A stretch of DNA of 64,000 bases from Paragorgia papillata (GCA_035771165.1 JAWNZC010000232.1:2532001-2596000); one strand, 5' to 3'. Positions 1 through 11,870 are shown, numbered from the stretch's first letter. The notes: generated by a model not told the origin, from the sequence alone. A program made the numbers and translations.

Positions 1-660
1 TACTTCCAAGATAAAGAAAGGCTTTGGTATTTATTTATTATTTTCCATTGACATGCAAGATCTTAGATCATTACCTGCATGGGATGGTTATATTCTTTTA
101 TGGCGTGTTAACGTCACGACCATGCAGTTTTTCATATAGGTTTGGTTATACCAGATGATCTTGGTGTCGTCAAGGAGTGCATGAAGAACGGTTACTTTAC
201 ATGTACCAGCCTTGGTTCACAAAGTTCTTGTTTTTAAATAGTGCTCTTCCCTTGCATATTTCTAATAATCCATGTATAGTAGTCCTTTCCATAAGAGTAT
301 AGCTGTTAATTCGTGACTATATGCTGACAATGATGGTTGGTTATACAATTTTCTTAACTTAGTGCACAAGGACGCTGTTTCACTTTAAAGATTTTTTGTT
401 TCTTGTGGATATAGGGTCAGTTATAGAATAAAACGTCAGATATCGAAAGAAACAATTACATACTCAATTGAATGAACAACAATATCAAACACATATACTC
501 ATGCATATATATATATATACCCATATGTCATTCCGGGTCATGTCATTGCCTCTGAAAAGTACAATACAATGCCACTCAATTTCGTGTTTCTGTTCTCCAA
601 GCTAGCCAGTAAGTAAGTGCTTTGAATATATCTTTACCTGAATATATCTTTATATATCTA
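1..660. other. AT-rich sequence without a recognised gene
   Basis: No convincing coding frame or element end is visible. A short TA-rich microsatellite lies near 507-520, and a small direct repeat of a GAATATATCTTTA motif near 625-655 leads straight into the satellite array. Confidence 0.5.
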
Positions 661-2868
661 GCTTGCCTGCGTCGTTCATGGGTCTATGCCACTCTGGGGA
701 CTTATACTAGATTAAAGAGCATCAAATTCTGTATAACATATGTAAATTAAAAAAAATCGTATAGAATAGCGGCTGAGAAATTTGTGTTTATATCTGATGT
801 AATAAGAAATATACAACATAATTCCCAGCCAGTCGTTTTAATGACGCCGCGGCGCAATTTGTTTAAAGCTTGCCTGCGTCGTTCATGGGTCTATACCACT
901 CTGGTGACTTGTACTAGATTAAAGAGCATGAAATTCTGTATAACATATGTAAATTAAAAAAAATCGTATAGAATAGCGGCTGAGAAATTTGTGTTTATAT
1001 CTGATGTAATAAGAAATATACAACATAATTCCCAGCCAGTCGTTTTAATGACGCCGCGGCGCAATTTGTTTAAAGCTTGCCTGCGTCGTTCATGGGTCTA
1101 TGCCACTCTGGGGACTTATACCAGATTAAAGAGCATGAAATTATGTATAACATATGTAAATTAAAAAAAATCGTATAGAATAGCGGATGAGAAATTTATA
1201 CTTTTTCTGAGGAAATCTGAAATATACAACATAACATCCGTCAGTCGTATTAATAACGCCGCGCCGCAATTTGTTTAAAGCTTGCCTGCGTCGTTCATGG
1301 GTCTATGCCACTCTGGGGACTTATACTATATTAAAGAGCATGAAATTCTGTATAACATATGTAAATTAAAAAAAATCGTATAGAATAGCGGCTGAGAAAT
1401 TTGTGTTTATATCGGATGTAATAAGAAATATACAACATAATTCCCAGCCAGTCGTTTTGATGACGCCGCGGCGCAATTTGTTTAAAGCTTGCCTGCGTCG
1501 TTCATGGGTCTATGCCACTCTGGGGACTTATACTAGATTAAATAACATGAAATTCTGTATAACATATGTAAATTAAAAAAAATCGTATAGAATAGCGGAT
1601 GAGAAATTTGTACTTTTTCTGAGGAAATCTGAAATATACAACATAACATCCGTCAGTCGTATTAATAACGCCGCGCCGCAATTTGTTTAAAGCTTGCCTG
1701 CGTCGTTCCTGGGTCTATGCCAATCTGGGGACTTATACTATATAAAAGAGCATGAAATTCTGTATAACATATGTAAATTCAAAAAAATCGTATAGAATAG
1801 CGGATGAAAAATTTGTACTTTTTCTGAGGAAATCTGAAATATACAACATAACATCCGTCAGTCGTATTAATAACGCCGCGCCGCAATTTGTTTAAAGCTT
1901 GCCTGCGTCGTTCCTGGGTCTATGCCACTCTGGGGACTTATACTATATAAAAGAGCATGAAATTCTGTATAACATATGTAAATTAAAAAAAATCGTATAG
2001 AATAGCGGCTGAGAAATTTGTGTTTATATCTGATGTAATAAGAAATATACAACATAATTCCCAGCCAGTCGTTTTAATGACGCCGCGGCGCAATTTGTTT
2101 AAAGCTTCCCTGCGTCGTTCATGGGTCTATGCCACTCTCGGGACTTATACTGGATTAAAGATCATGAAATTCTGTATAACATATGTAAATTCAAAAAAAA
2201 GGTATAGAATAGCGGATGAAAAATGTGTACTTTTTCTGAGGAAATCTGAAATATACAACATAACATCCGTCAGTCGTATTAATAACGCGCGCCGCAATTT
2301 GTTTAAAGCTTGCCTGCGTCGTTCATGGGTGTATGCCACTCTGGGGACTTATACTTGATTAAAGAGCATGAAATTATGTAGAACATATGTAAATTAAAAA
2401 AAATCGTATAGAATAGCGGCTGAGAAAATTGTACCTTTTCTGAGGAAATCTGAAATATACAGCATAACCGCCGTCAGTCGTTTTAATGACGCCGCGGCGC
2501 AATTTGTTTAAAGCTTGTCTGCGTCGTTCATGGGTCTATGCCACTCTGGGGACTTGTACTAGATTAAAGAGCATGAAATTCTGTACAACATATGCAAATT
2601 TCAAAAAAATCGTATAGAATAGCGCCTGAGATAATTGTGTTTATATCTGAGGTAATCTGAAATATGCAACGAACTCCCGTCAGTGGTATTAATAACGCCG
2701 CGCGCAATTTGTTTAACGCTCGCCTGCGTTTTTCATGGGTCTGTGCCACTCTGGAGACTTATACCAGATTAAAGAGCATGGAATTCTGTACAACATATGT
2801 AAATTTGAAGAAATCCTATAGTATAGCGCCTGAGAAAATTGTGTTTTTGTTTGATATTCTGCAATAGC
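661..2868. repeat. Satellite array, about 206-bp unit, 11 copies
   Basis: The anchor GCTTGCCTGCGTCGTTC recurs with small changes at 661, 868, 1075, 1280, 1487, 1692, 1897, 2104, 2308, 2513 and 2718, so the unit is 204-207 bp. Two variants of the unit's second half occur. Class A has GTGTTTATATCTGATG followed by CCCAGCCAGTCGTTTTAATGA. Class B has ACTTTTTCTGAGGAAATC followed by ATCCGTCAGTCGTATTAATAA. Their order is roughly A A B A B B A B, then two hybrid units, then a degenerate last unit near 2868. Open frames on both strands here are by-products of the repeat. Confidence 0.95.
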
Positions 2869-4023
2869 GACCACCTGATGAATACGGAGATAACTTCGCA
2901 ATAACTGCGATAATTGAATCGACGGCTGAATCGAAGGCCGAATCGAAGGCTGTGAATCGAAGGCTGAATGTGGTGCATACTTCACAGTGGTTGCATATCC
3001 ATCGCTATTTCATGTGAATATGTCTCGATATATTGTGATCATTGCAATGACTATGTTAAAACCGAGTGTTGACTGGTATGTAAGCAGTGAGAATAGTCTC
3101 AACTTTCAACTGGTACTAAAGGCTTCAACTCAACTATGTTTCAGTCTACTATTGGAAACTTGTGCATTTTTACTTATTCATATTCGCCAGCTGAACGTGT
3201 AGTGTGGTTTTTAATAATTTCTTTGGTCCATGATCGATGGGAAAATTAAAGTCGCAACACACAACACTAGGTAAGTCTCGTTCATAAATTTACGTATGAT
3301 ATATTTGTAGGAGTTGTTTGCCTAGTTTAGTGCAAGCACGGTTGTATTCATGGTGCTAGTGACTGTGACTAACGTCAAGCTTACTTACTTTATGCTGTAG
3401 TTCCATGTTACAGTCGCAGTGTTTAATATTAATTGTACTTGTACTGTTACAAGTACATATTATGGTATTTATTTCATTTTTTACACTTTGAGCCCATTGG
3501 CATTGAGTTTAAGAATTGTCCACGTAGAAAAATGTAGAACATTACCTTTGTAAGTTTGTGCAGTCATGCTATAGATTGAGTTAATTGTTGCAAACATAGG
3601 CATAGGAGTCCAATTATTCCGGGAGGTGTTTTTATTCAAAAAAGTTCTACATTTATAATCTTTCTTTAATCATCAAAGTTCAATGACTGCAAGTAAAGTT
3701 CAGATGTACTGTAATTTTGCCAACTGATGAATGCAGATAAATAATATTTACATTTCTACTTAGTATTTACAGCATATAAAAATAAACAACAAATCTTTGT
3801 GTACATAGTATATTACATTTCACAACCATCCTTAGAGATACTGTAGATGAAAACATTTTATTATTTTCTAACACTACCAAAGTCAACAGGCAAGCTCTGC
3901 AGACTGGAATGCTAAAGTTACAAGTTGACTGAATTTTTTGTTTCATTTCAGCAGTGTAAGAAAATCATTAAATGTTAATTTCATAGTATATTACACTTGT
4001 GTAGTAATATCTATTACTCATCA
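2869..4023. other. Intergenic; small GAATCGAAGGCT repeat
   Basis: Positions 2913-2965 hold four imperfect copies of a 10-13 bp GAATCGAAGGCT motif directly after the satellite. The rest is AT-rich, and I see no supported gene in it. The 71-codon plus-strand frame at 2987-3202 has no recognisable content. Confidence 0.5.
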
Positions 4024-4957
4024 TCAGTCAGAATCATTATCAGAAAAGTGCAGTAAAATTTGTACATCTTCATCAGTCTCACTGTTGTATGCAATTTCAG
4101 CAAATGCCACAGCTGAAAATTCACTAGATCCCATGTGCCCTGATTCAGTCTTACTATATGGTAATTTACTGATTGTTTCTGTACTCAAATAGTCCAATAG
4201 TATTGAACCTAACCAATGCAGCATATTGTTTATCTCACAAAGTTTCTTCTTGATAAGAACATTGATTCTTCTCATTAATCTTGAGTGATCACCTGGATGC
4301 TGAGCTATATAGGTCTCCAGCTTTTCTTTTTCTCCAAAATAATGGTTAAACAACCTTTCAACCTCCAATAGCAAAAGCTTCTGCTTCTGAGGTCAATTGC
4401 AGTTCTTTTAATAACAAAGGGAATATCATTGTTGGAAGGTCACCTGTTGAAATGACAATAAAATTCTGACTCTGGATGCTTTGCTTGATCAAACTGCAGC
4501 TCTTGTAGTAATGTTTCCACCCAGTCTTTTAACGAGCTTAATGAGTCATTGTACTTGGTAATGGTAGCTTTCATTGCATTTGTTCTCTGAGTTATTTGCT
4601 TTGACAGTTTTACTGCTACTGCTTGACAATCTATTTAAAATGTTCAATGAAAAGAAATGGTCATTAAAATAATTACTACACTTCCAAAAAGTAGTACTAG
4701 TAACAACAACTGTAGAATGCCATTAGTAGATGGTACACGTGAAGTCAGCATAGTGTACAGTACCTGCGTATTTTTTTCTTCAAAGATATTAAAAACACTA
4801 TTTTAACTGCCAAACAGTGTGTTTGTTCAGTGACTGTTTCTCTTCTCCGGGTCTCCAAAGAAAGAGCAGCAGCATTAAATTTTGTTTCTCCAACTTTCCA
4901 TCTCTGCGACAGTTTCTGTCTTTTTTCTGTACTTTCTGTACTGTAAGTTAATGACAT
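4024..4957 (-). CDS. Candidate multi-exon gene, function unknown
   Basis: Three stretches with coding character follow each other on the minus strand. The 3'-most, 4386-4024, gives about 120 residues: a charged helical segment (LEVERLFNHYFGEKEKLETY and on), then an acidic tail ending SDNDSD and a stop. An AG acceptor lies just above 4386. The middle segment, about 4631-4444, encodes a lysine/glutamine-rich helical stretch with a possible GTGACC donor at 4443-4438. A third, about 4933-4800, encodes another charged segment containing SLETRRRETVTEQ. The middle and last segments do not join in frame at the junctions I chose, so the intron borders are unsure or the gene is broken. The helical, acidic composition recalls the C-terminal part of KDZ-type transposon proteins, but I see no catalytic motif, so the family is not assigned. 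Confidence 0.4.
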
Positions 4958-6600
4958 TGTGTATTAACATGTATAATTTACTGTTTGTTTTCTGCACCAT
5001 CTTGGGAAAGCAAGTGCCATATAGGGGCCTCAAGCAAACTCTATGCACTGTATGTTTATTAATTAGTTATTTTAATAGATTAATAGAATGCCATATCTTA
5101 GGGCATAGTGAACATGAATTTTCTTTTTCGACTTGATCACTATAAGGCTTACCATCCTCAACATGTACTGATGGTAGCTTCAGCAAAAATTTATTTAAAA
5201 TGAAGTTAACTTCAAAACAATGAATACTGTTTAAAAGCTCAAATAAGAGGTTAGTTGAATTAGAGGTTACGTATTTTTACCTATGCGCTGACTGAGGGCT
5301 CTATCTTTGACAAGTAAAATCGTCTGACCAGTGTAATAATGTTAAGTGATGGCTGTATCTGGCTGGCTCAGACAGGAATAGGTTAAATACTATAAGAAGT
5401 TAAATTACCGAAATTCATCAAATGACACTGTTCAAAGTAGAATAAATCTTCTTGACCTGAAATAAGAAATACATGTACTATGGTTCAGTGTACTGCACTC
5501 GCTATAATGCAAAATAAGGTATTTCCGCAGATGTCCTGCTATCGACAATGTAAACTACCGTACATACCCATGTTGGTAATATTGTTCAACTTCTGTAGTG
5601 AAACCTGGCATTCCACAAGTAGAGTCTCCGCGAGTACCATAAGTTTAAAATGGAATGCAATAGTGGGCGTACAATAACTACCAGGCCATAATTGCAATTT
5701 AACCAATGTGACAGCATATTCCTCACAATTACAGAAAATAATTTGTTTTTGATGTTGACGACCTGAATTTAAGAAAGTATGTTGATATTAGTAAGGACTA
5801 ATGGTACTGGTTTATGTATTGCTGTTGAGCTGTTGAAGTTATATGTAATTAATATCATATTGCTTCAACAGCTCAGGAATTTAGCAGTAGTAGTAGCAGT
5901 AGTAGCAGTAGTAGAACTAGCAGTAGTAGTAGCAGTAGTAGTATATACAGTATTATTACTGCTTTTATCCTTAATACCAACAATATTTAGTGCAAGTTAA
6001 AAAACTCACTGTGATGAATTAGGTTGAACTCATTCTATATAAATATAATAATTATAACAATGAAACAACTAAAGTAAGTATACACAGTATAGTATTTTAA
6101 GTTCTCTTACCATGTTGGTCAATGCAGACAATGTTTCTGGATTGAGCGGATGGGCAAGTTCGTTGGTGACTCATGGCAATTACCGTATGGTTTGCAAAGA
6201 ATGGCAAAAAGCAAACATCCTGTCAAAAATATAAAAATAAGCAGTTTTCTTATTATTTCCACAAATATCATAATCGACATCTCTTGTGATTCATAGTCAC
6301 ATTAACATCTATTTTTGAGCATAATAAGGTAATTAAGGTTTAAAGAAACGACAGTTTATACTCACTTGAAACCTTTCTAACACGTGGAAATAATTTCTCC
6401 TTTCGTGAGCTTTCTTTGCGCAGTCGATGCAATAATGCTGCACGTGTCCGCAGTCCGTACAGCGAACTTCAGCCACTCCATCGCAAGCACAGTCAAGATT
6501 TGGGTTAGTGGTCTCCTTCTCGATAGGTACTGTATTTCTGCAGGCATCCTAGAAAGGCCATCAACGTCGCACCTTGATTTCCAGGCCGGAACGTTATTAA
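4958..6600. other. Intergenic, no recognised gene
   Basis: Mostly AT-rich sequence with weak open frames lacking codon character. A short GTAAAATCGTCTG motif at 5315-5327 matches the dispersed AATAAAATCGTCTGGCG repeat found elsewhere in the window. Confidence 0.5.
5884..5945. repeat. (AGT)n-type trinucleotide repeat
   Basis: Interrupted AGTAGT/AGCAGT run. The valine/alanine-rich open frame that covers it is a product of the repeat. Confidence 0.85.
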
Positions 6601-6601
6601 G

Positions 6602-6731
6602 AGAATAGATGAATATGCTAGCTCGGATATGAGAATTGAGTGTAAATGTTCTTCGAGCTATTTTACTCAGAAAAAAATTATGAGTTCCCAAGCGGGACTC
6701 GAACCCAGAAGCTTCTGATCGCCGGTGAGGC
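6602..6731 (-). mobile_element. tRNA-derived SINE, 3' part of a split copy
   Basis: Read on the minus strand this matches the SINE at 10222-10425: tRNA-like B box (GGTTCGAGTCC), then the body with CTCGAAGAACATTTACACTC and the end CGAGCTAGCATATTCATCT. The copy breaks at 6731 and resumes at 9584 after a 2.85-kb insert. The tRNA similarity is in the head only; this is not a functional tRNA gene. Confidence 0.85.
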
Positions 6732-9583
6732 CACGGTTAATAGAAGGGAGACTGGTTAGGCTAGCTGTACCACGTGACAAAATATGCTATTATTCACTCA
6801 AAATTCCTGTCACGTGATGCGCTAGCTGCATTGATTACAAAACACAGTGTTGCGGTCTAGAAAGTCCACGTTGAAAGTATTCTGTTCTGCGACTTCTGTT
6901 AGTTCGTTTTGTTGTAATAGTGCTTTCAAATACTAGTTTGGAGATATGCCTGGTGTGAACTGGTAGTTTTTTGGTTTCCCGAGCAGTAGAAAGCAGTGTA
7001 TTTCACTCTTTAAATCCCGGGTCGTTTTCACAGATGAGTGGTGAGTGACGAGCTTGCAAAAGACAAAATCTACACAAGAATGGCTTCGATTAATATGCAA
7101 AATAGAGAAATAAATCAGGAGTTGAATCAACTTATTGGGAAGAATAATGTTTACGTTTGCGAAGTCAAATTGCACTCCTAGAAGTAAGTATATTTAAATA
7201 TTCTGTTCTGTTTGCGCGTCTTGTTATGGTCACGGCCAAGTCTGGGCTTTCTGATATAGTCCATGTCGAATTTATAAAACTGATATTGTTTTTTAATTCC
7301 CAGATCGTAAATGATAAGTTTTGGTTGTTGGAAGTATCCTACTGAGAATTTGCCCACGTCGAACTGAGGAATCAGTCAATAAAGAAGGCGCTCCATCTTC
7401 ATCGTATTCCAACTGCAAGTGGGAATAAAACTTTCTATTAAAATTGCCACTGTTGAGATGCTCTATGATCATTGAACATTTGAACTACTGGAACCTGATG
7501 AAACTCGGATAACTGAACAAATGCACAAAATGTTTTTGCAACTGCTACTATTTAATACAATAGATTTGCAAACTTGCATAAATATTTTAAGGCACATTGC
7601 TGTTTTAAAAATGAGATGTAGCTGTGCTTACTTGAGTGTGGAAATTGTTGTAAATATGTTCTTTCACTTGTTTACGTTATTTCACTCCGGAAAGCATCCT
7701 GGGGTGTTCGTGGCATAGTGGTTAGTGCATGTGCCTTTCACCTGTGAGTATGCGGTTATCTGATTAAAAAATTCACCTTGGCCACATGTGAGAAGAGTGC
7801 TTCCAGTTTGACTCTACCAAATACCACAGGTTTCCTCCGGGTACTCTGGTTTCCTCCTGTAGTAACACTGGACCAATGAGTGGCCCCTTACTGGACCTCT
7901 AAGGATAACAGTTTAGCTATAACTGATAGATTTATCCAGTATAAATAAGGTTAGTTTAGTTTAGTTTTAGTTTAGAGTTTCCCAAAGTATGAATCAAGAC
8001 TATACAGTACAAAATAGTCTTGTATGGCGAGAACTGGTGAGATCACAAGATGCTCTAACTTGAACTTGAAGTTGAACTACTCTAGCTTTGATATTTGTAA
8101 ATAACTAAGCAAATTTGAAGTATATACTGTATAAATGAATTGCATTTTAAATATTAATTAACATTTTAAACTTTGAAATTGTTTGCAAACTTTAACAGAG
8201 TTTATCAAATAAAGTTGGCATACTTTATTATACCTCATTATGCAGACAATGAATCAATGACACCATCAGACCTGTCTATTGGATTCAGTCCTGGATCAGT
8301 TCAAAAGGCTATTTAATAACTGGTTAATTAAGTTATTGAAGGCAGGATTTAAATTAGGAAAATACCCTAACCCAGTAATAAAACACCCAAGGTTGTTTTC
8401 TAAACAAATTTTATATACTTGTTCTAAAATTCCTACCAAGTATTGCCATGGGTTTACTAGGTAAGCTTTCGTTCAGCCTGAAATTATTAAACTGGTTCTA
8501 GCCCATGAGCTGTGATATTGTTGGAATGGTCCTCACCATGCACAGATCTTTTGTTTTTCCAGGTTTTTCACTTATTAACTCATTCCTTCCCGAGCTGGCT
8601 ACCAGACAATTTTATTTATAAGAGAGAGGACCCTCAAGCCCCAGTTTTTGGTACAGTTTGGATAGAAATGGTACGCATACCAATTTTACCCATGCTCAGA
8701 CTACCTATTTACAAGGTTCAAGCACAGATAAAATTGGTACAGGTACCAATTTAACCACACCCTGGCTATAAGTTACTATCAAGTTTCTATTAGAAACTAA
8801 ACGTAAGCCAGTTTAGTAAAAATATGTATGTGGGTTCTTATATAAAATAGTGGACGTTTACTGTATGTACCTGTATAAGGATAAATTATCAAGATTTCTT
8901 GCAGCTTAGTTTTTAATAATAATACAAGTTTACACTTCACACACAACTGCGGGATTTGAATATAAATCCTTGAAAAGATTGTAGACGCTTTTAATATCCT
9001 GATTCGTCTTTGGCCAAAATAATGTCAGAAAAGCTTTGAATGTTTGGAGTTTGTATGCTTCGTATTAATATACATTATCGTTATATTTGCGCAGTGCGCA
9101 TATTAAACTCCTCCGATTTCCTTCGAAACCGTGGTTCGAGATATCCTTGAATTCACTCTTTACTTGTCCAGTTTTAGTGGCAGTGATTGAAATATTCATG
9201 TGATACAAATTACCAACAATAAACATCCAAGAACTCACTCGACTCTGCGGCGATCGCCTTTATAAATGGCTTCAATCTTGGCTTCAAATGACGATAAAAA
9301 CCGCGTTTCTCTCCTAAAGCGACTGTAAATTCTTCCACATGTTGCCAAAGGACATGTTCAAAGCCCATATCAAGTTTCATGTCAACAAATTAGCTTCGGG
9401 TGACGGAAAAGCCTCTCGCTTCTATCAAATGCTGATAACTCCCTATGTATCACCTTTCAATGTTCACGAAGCAATGCAGCTTGCGCATCACGTGACACGT
9501 TTTTTCGATGGTTCCCGACATCATTTTGGCGCCCCTTTGAAGTTCGCCGGCTAGCCTAACCAGTCTCCCTTCTATTAACCGTG
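6732..9583. mobile_element. 2.85-kb TIR element, 7-bp target duplication, family unknown
   Basis: The left end starts CACGGTTAATAGAAGGGAGA and its near-perfect reverse complement (about 34 bp) ends at 9583. The duplicated target GTGAGGC is perfect (6725-6731 and 9584-9590), and removing the element restores a continuous SINE. This defines a complete DNA transposon insertion. No transposase could be recognised inside. The open frames, including 9339-9554 which runs into the right TIR, have no family motif I know. A short plus-strand frame starting at 7081 (MASINMQNREINQ...) is the most protein-like piece. The element carries a SINE at 7699-7975. It is probably a non-autonomous or decayed copy. 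Confidence 0.85.
7699..7975 (+). mobile_element. tRNA-derived SINE with conserved central core
   Basis: The head TGGCATAGTGGTTAGTGC is a good polymerase III A box. The B box is degenerate (GGTTATCTGATT). The core contains GGTTTCCTCCGGGTACTCTG and a second TTTCCTCC, a pattern shared by several SINE families. The body ends in TATAAATAAGG and a (TTAGTT)n tail. The core and tail resemble those of the 5S-headed SINE at 24.8-25.4 kb, while the head differs. Confidence 0.8.
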
Positions 9584-9655
9584 GTGAGGCGCTCTAACCA
9601 TTCAGCTACTTCATGGGACTCGACAGATGATTTGAACGTAGGTTGAGTTCGATGT
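9584..9655 (-). mobile_element. tRNA-derived SINE, 5' part of the split copy
   Basis: Continuation of the SINE broken at 6731. It holds the A-box side of the tRNA-like head and the 5' leader with CGAACTCAACCTACGTTC, as in the 10.4-kb copy. It begins with the duplicated GTGAGGC of the insertion. Confidence 0.85.
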
Positions 9656-9911
9656 ATGACATTTTATTACACAACTACATTAAAAAATGTCCAAATAACG
9701 CTAAATTAGTGCAAATATACAAGCGATGTTTGAATAGTTAGTTATTTGCACTGGTTATTTGGATTGTTAGGCAATCAAATTTATCACACGGGAGACTACT
9801 ACTTGTATGATTATTTTGTCCTGGTGCAGGTCACGGTACTTCTCTGGCCTTTTTAGAGTTTTATTTTTCCATAAAAATTTGTTGATCAGAGTAGTTGTGT
9901 AATAAATCTCT

Positions 9912-10150
9912 TATTAGTTGTTTTGGTGTGTAGTATCGCTGTATATATTTTACTTGTTTGTATTTTGACTCGCCCTGCGGGCTTGTCAAAATACGGCATA
10001 ACTCGTAAAAATATACAGCGATACTACACACCAAAATATCTAATAATAATATATATATATATTATTAGATGTTTTGGTGTGTAGTATCGCTGTATATTTT
10101 TACGAGTCACGCCGTATTTTGACAAGCCCGCAGGGCGAGTCAAAGTGCAG
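9912..10150. repeat. Long palindrome, arms about 83 bp
   Basis: The sequence from about 9965 to 10050 is repeated in reverse complement at about 10062-10142, around a short (TA)n centre. The arms carry GTGTGTAGTATCGCTGTATA and a GC-rich TTGACTCGCCCTGCGGGCTTG segment. A further partial direct copy lies at 9921-9950. It could extrude as a cruciform or be transcribed into a hairpin. It may be two head-to-head copies of a small element. Confidence 0.85.
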
Positions 10151-10221
10151 GGCGAGTCAAAATATATATATACTGCTATGTACAGGTTATGATGATATAT
10201 GTTAATGTCGTAATGTATGTT

Positions 10222-10425
10222 GTTAAGCGAAGAGATGAATATGCTAGCTCGGATATGAGAATTGAGTGTAAATGTTCTTCGAGCAATTTTACTCAGAAAA
10301 AATTGCTGAGTTACCAAGCTGGACTCGAACCCACAAGCTTCTGATCGCCGGTGACACGCTCTAACCATTGAGCTACTGGGACTCGACAGATGATTTGAAC
10401 GTAGGTTGAGTTCGATGTATGACAT
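10222..10425 (-). mobile_element. tRNA-derived SINE, most complete copy
   Basis: On the minus strand: leader, then GTAGCTCAATGGTTAGAGCG (A box), GGTTCGAGTCC (B box), then a SINE-specific body. A flanking segment (10168 on: TATACTGCTATGTACA...) is repeated from 10428, so this copy and the next form a tandem duplication of about 260 bp. Confidence 0.9.
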
Positions 10426-10427
10426 TA

Positions 10428-10625
10428 TATACTGCTATGTACATGTATGATGACATATGTTAATGTCGTAATGCATGTTGTTAAGCGAAGAGATGAATAT
10501 GGTAGCTCCGATATGAGAATTGAGTGTAAATGGTTTTCGAGCTATTTTACTCAGAAAAATGTTCTGAGTTCCCAAGCAGGACTCGAACCCACAAGCTTCT
10601 GATCGCCGGTGAGACGCTCTAACCG
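10428..10625 (-). mobile_element. tRNA-derived SINE, second tandem copy, 5' truncated
   Basis: The same flank and body as the previous copy, ending inside the tRNA-like head at about 10625 (GAGACGCTCTAACC). It is followed directly by an inverted SINE body fragment. Confidence 0.85.
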
Positions 10626-10690
10626 CTTGGGAACTCAGAAAAGTTTCCTGAGTAAAATAGCTCGAAGAACATTTATACTCAATTCCTGTA
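10621..10690 (+). mobile_element. Inverted SINE body fragment
   Basis: GCTTGGGAACTCAGAAAAG and the following bases repeat the SINE body in the opposite orientation to its neighbour, making a local inverted repeat. It forms the left border of the gypsy remnant. Confidence 0.8.
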
Positions 10691-10694
10691 TACG

Positions 10695-11395
10695 TTATGG
10701 CAAAGTCGTAGGCAGATAAGTCCGATAACCAGCGATGATCGGTTGAACTGAGTTGTACTGATTACTGTCTGTAACAACGTGAAACTTGCTTCCATAGAGA
10801 TACTGCTTGAACTTTTCAGTCACCGACCATTTCAAGGCGAGAAAATCACGACGGTAAGCCGAGTAACGTCTCTCTGCGACGATAAGGGAACGGCTTCCAT
10901 ATGCTATTACACTGGGTTTTCCGTCTAGCACTTGGTACAATGCAACTCCGAGTCCGTAGCCAGAAGCATCCGTATGAAGAATGAATGGAATGCCAAGATG
11001 GGGTACGAAGACAGTCTTTCGATCATTGTCTCGAAAGCTGTTTGACATTCCTGCGACCACTTGAACGGCTCTCTTCGGCTTTTTCAGGTCTCCTTCGACT
11101 CCTGTTCTTTAGCCAGGTGGTGAAGCGGTGCGGCTATCTTTGCACATCCTTCGATATATAAGCGGTAATACCGCACAAACCCCAGGAAGGTCTGCAGCTC
11201 TTTAGCGTTTTGTGGTGGATATTGTAACCACTTCTCCAAGGCAGAAATCTTGCTAGGATCAGGTGCTACTCCTTGCTGGGATATCACATGCCCAAGGTAT
11301 GATAACTCAGTTTGGAATAAGTAGCGCTTGGACGGCCTCAACTTGAATCCATACTTTCCCAGTCGTTGTAACACAAGCTTTAAGCATTCTAGCAT
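10695..11395 (-). pseudogene. pol: gypsy reverse transcriptase C-terminus and RNase H
   Basis: Two frames joined by a shift near 11070. The upstream part (11395-11084) holds the RT thumb/connection with the typical YLGHVIS and FLGFVRYYR patterns. The downstream part (11060-10695) holds RNase H with HTDASGYGLG and the later TDSN aspartate motif. Both are well conserved at the residue level but not in one frame, so the product cannot be full length. Confidence 0.9.
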
Positions 11396-11870
11396 TTCCT
11401 CGAAGCTCCATCGTCATCCAAATACGCTAGACAGAACTTTAGGATTAGTCCATGTAGACACTGCTCCATCAACCGTTGGAATGTTGCTGGCGCGTTATTC
11501 AAACCGAACGGCATACGGTTGTACCCATACAACCCAAAAGGCTTCGTAACTGCTGTTTTGTGTTTATCTCGTTTCATAACTTTCACTTGAAGGTAGCCAC
11601 TCTGCATGTCGAGAGAACAGAACCATTTGGCTCCTTGTAAACCCTCAAGGGTCTCTGTCATCCTAGGAATTGGATAGGAGTCTCTGATTGTCTTTGCATT
11701 CAGTTTCCGTTAATTGACGCAGATCATCAAGCTGTCAACTTTTTTTCTAACCAGAACGACGGGTGATGCGTATGGACTTTTGGATTCTCTAAGGATTCCT
11801 GCCCCCAAAAGGTCTGTAAGGGCCATTCGAAACTCTTGCAGTTGACCGGGTGGCATCCTGTGGTATGGTT
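11389..11870 (-). pseudogene. pol: gypsy reverse transcriptase palm
   Basis: The 11661-11389 frame contains LDMQSGYLQV, the FGLYGYNRMPFGL segment and the catalytic YLDD. Upstream, to about 11870, RT fingers are recognisable only across a stop (INxRKLNAKTIRD region). The frame ends just after YLDD and overlaps the next one by a few bases, which indicates a small deletion or insertion. Confidence 0.85.

Noticed and set aside
661..2868. CRISPR-like array
   Set aside because: Unit of about 206 bp in continuous tandem with no unique spacers; the sequence is eukaryotic.
1867..2985. Several 60-112-codon frames
   Set aside because: They span the satellite units on both strands and change at unit borders.
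10310..10400. tRNA gene
   Set aside because: A and B boxes and a tRNA-like head are present, but the sequence does not close into a cloverleaf with a proper 3' acceptor stem and continues into SINE body in several copies.
6377..10425. Frames containing the SINE body (about 104 and 133 codons)
   Set aside because: SINEs do not code; the frames share the same peptide only because the SINE copies share sequence.
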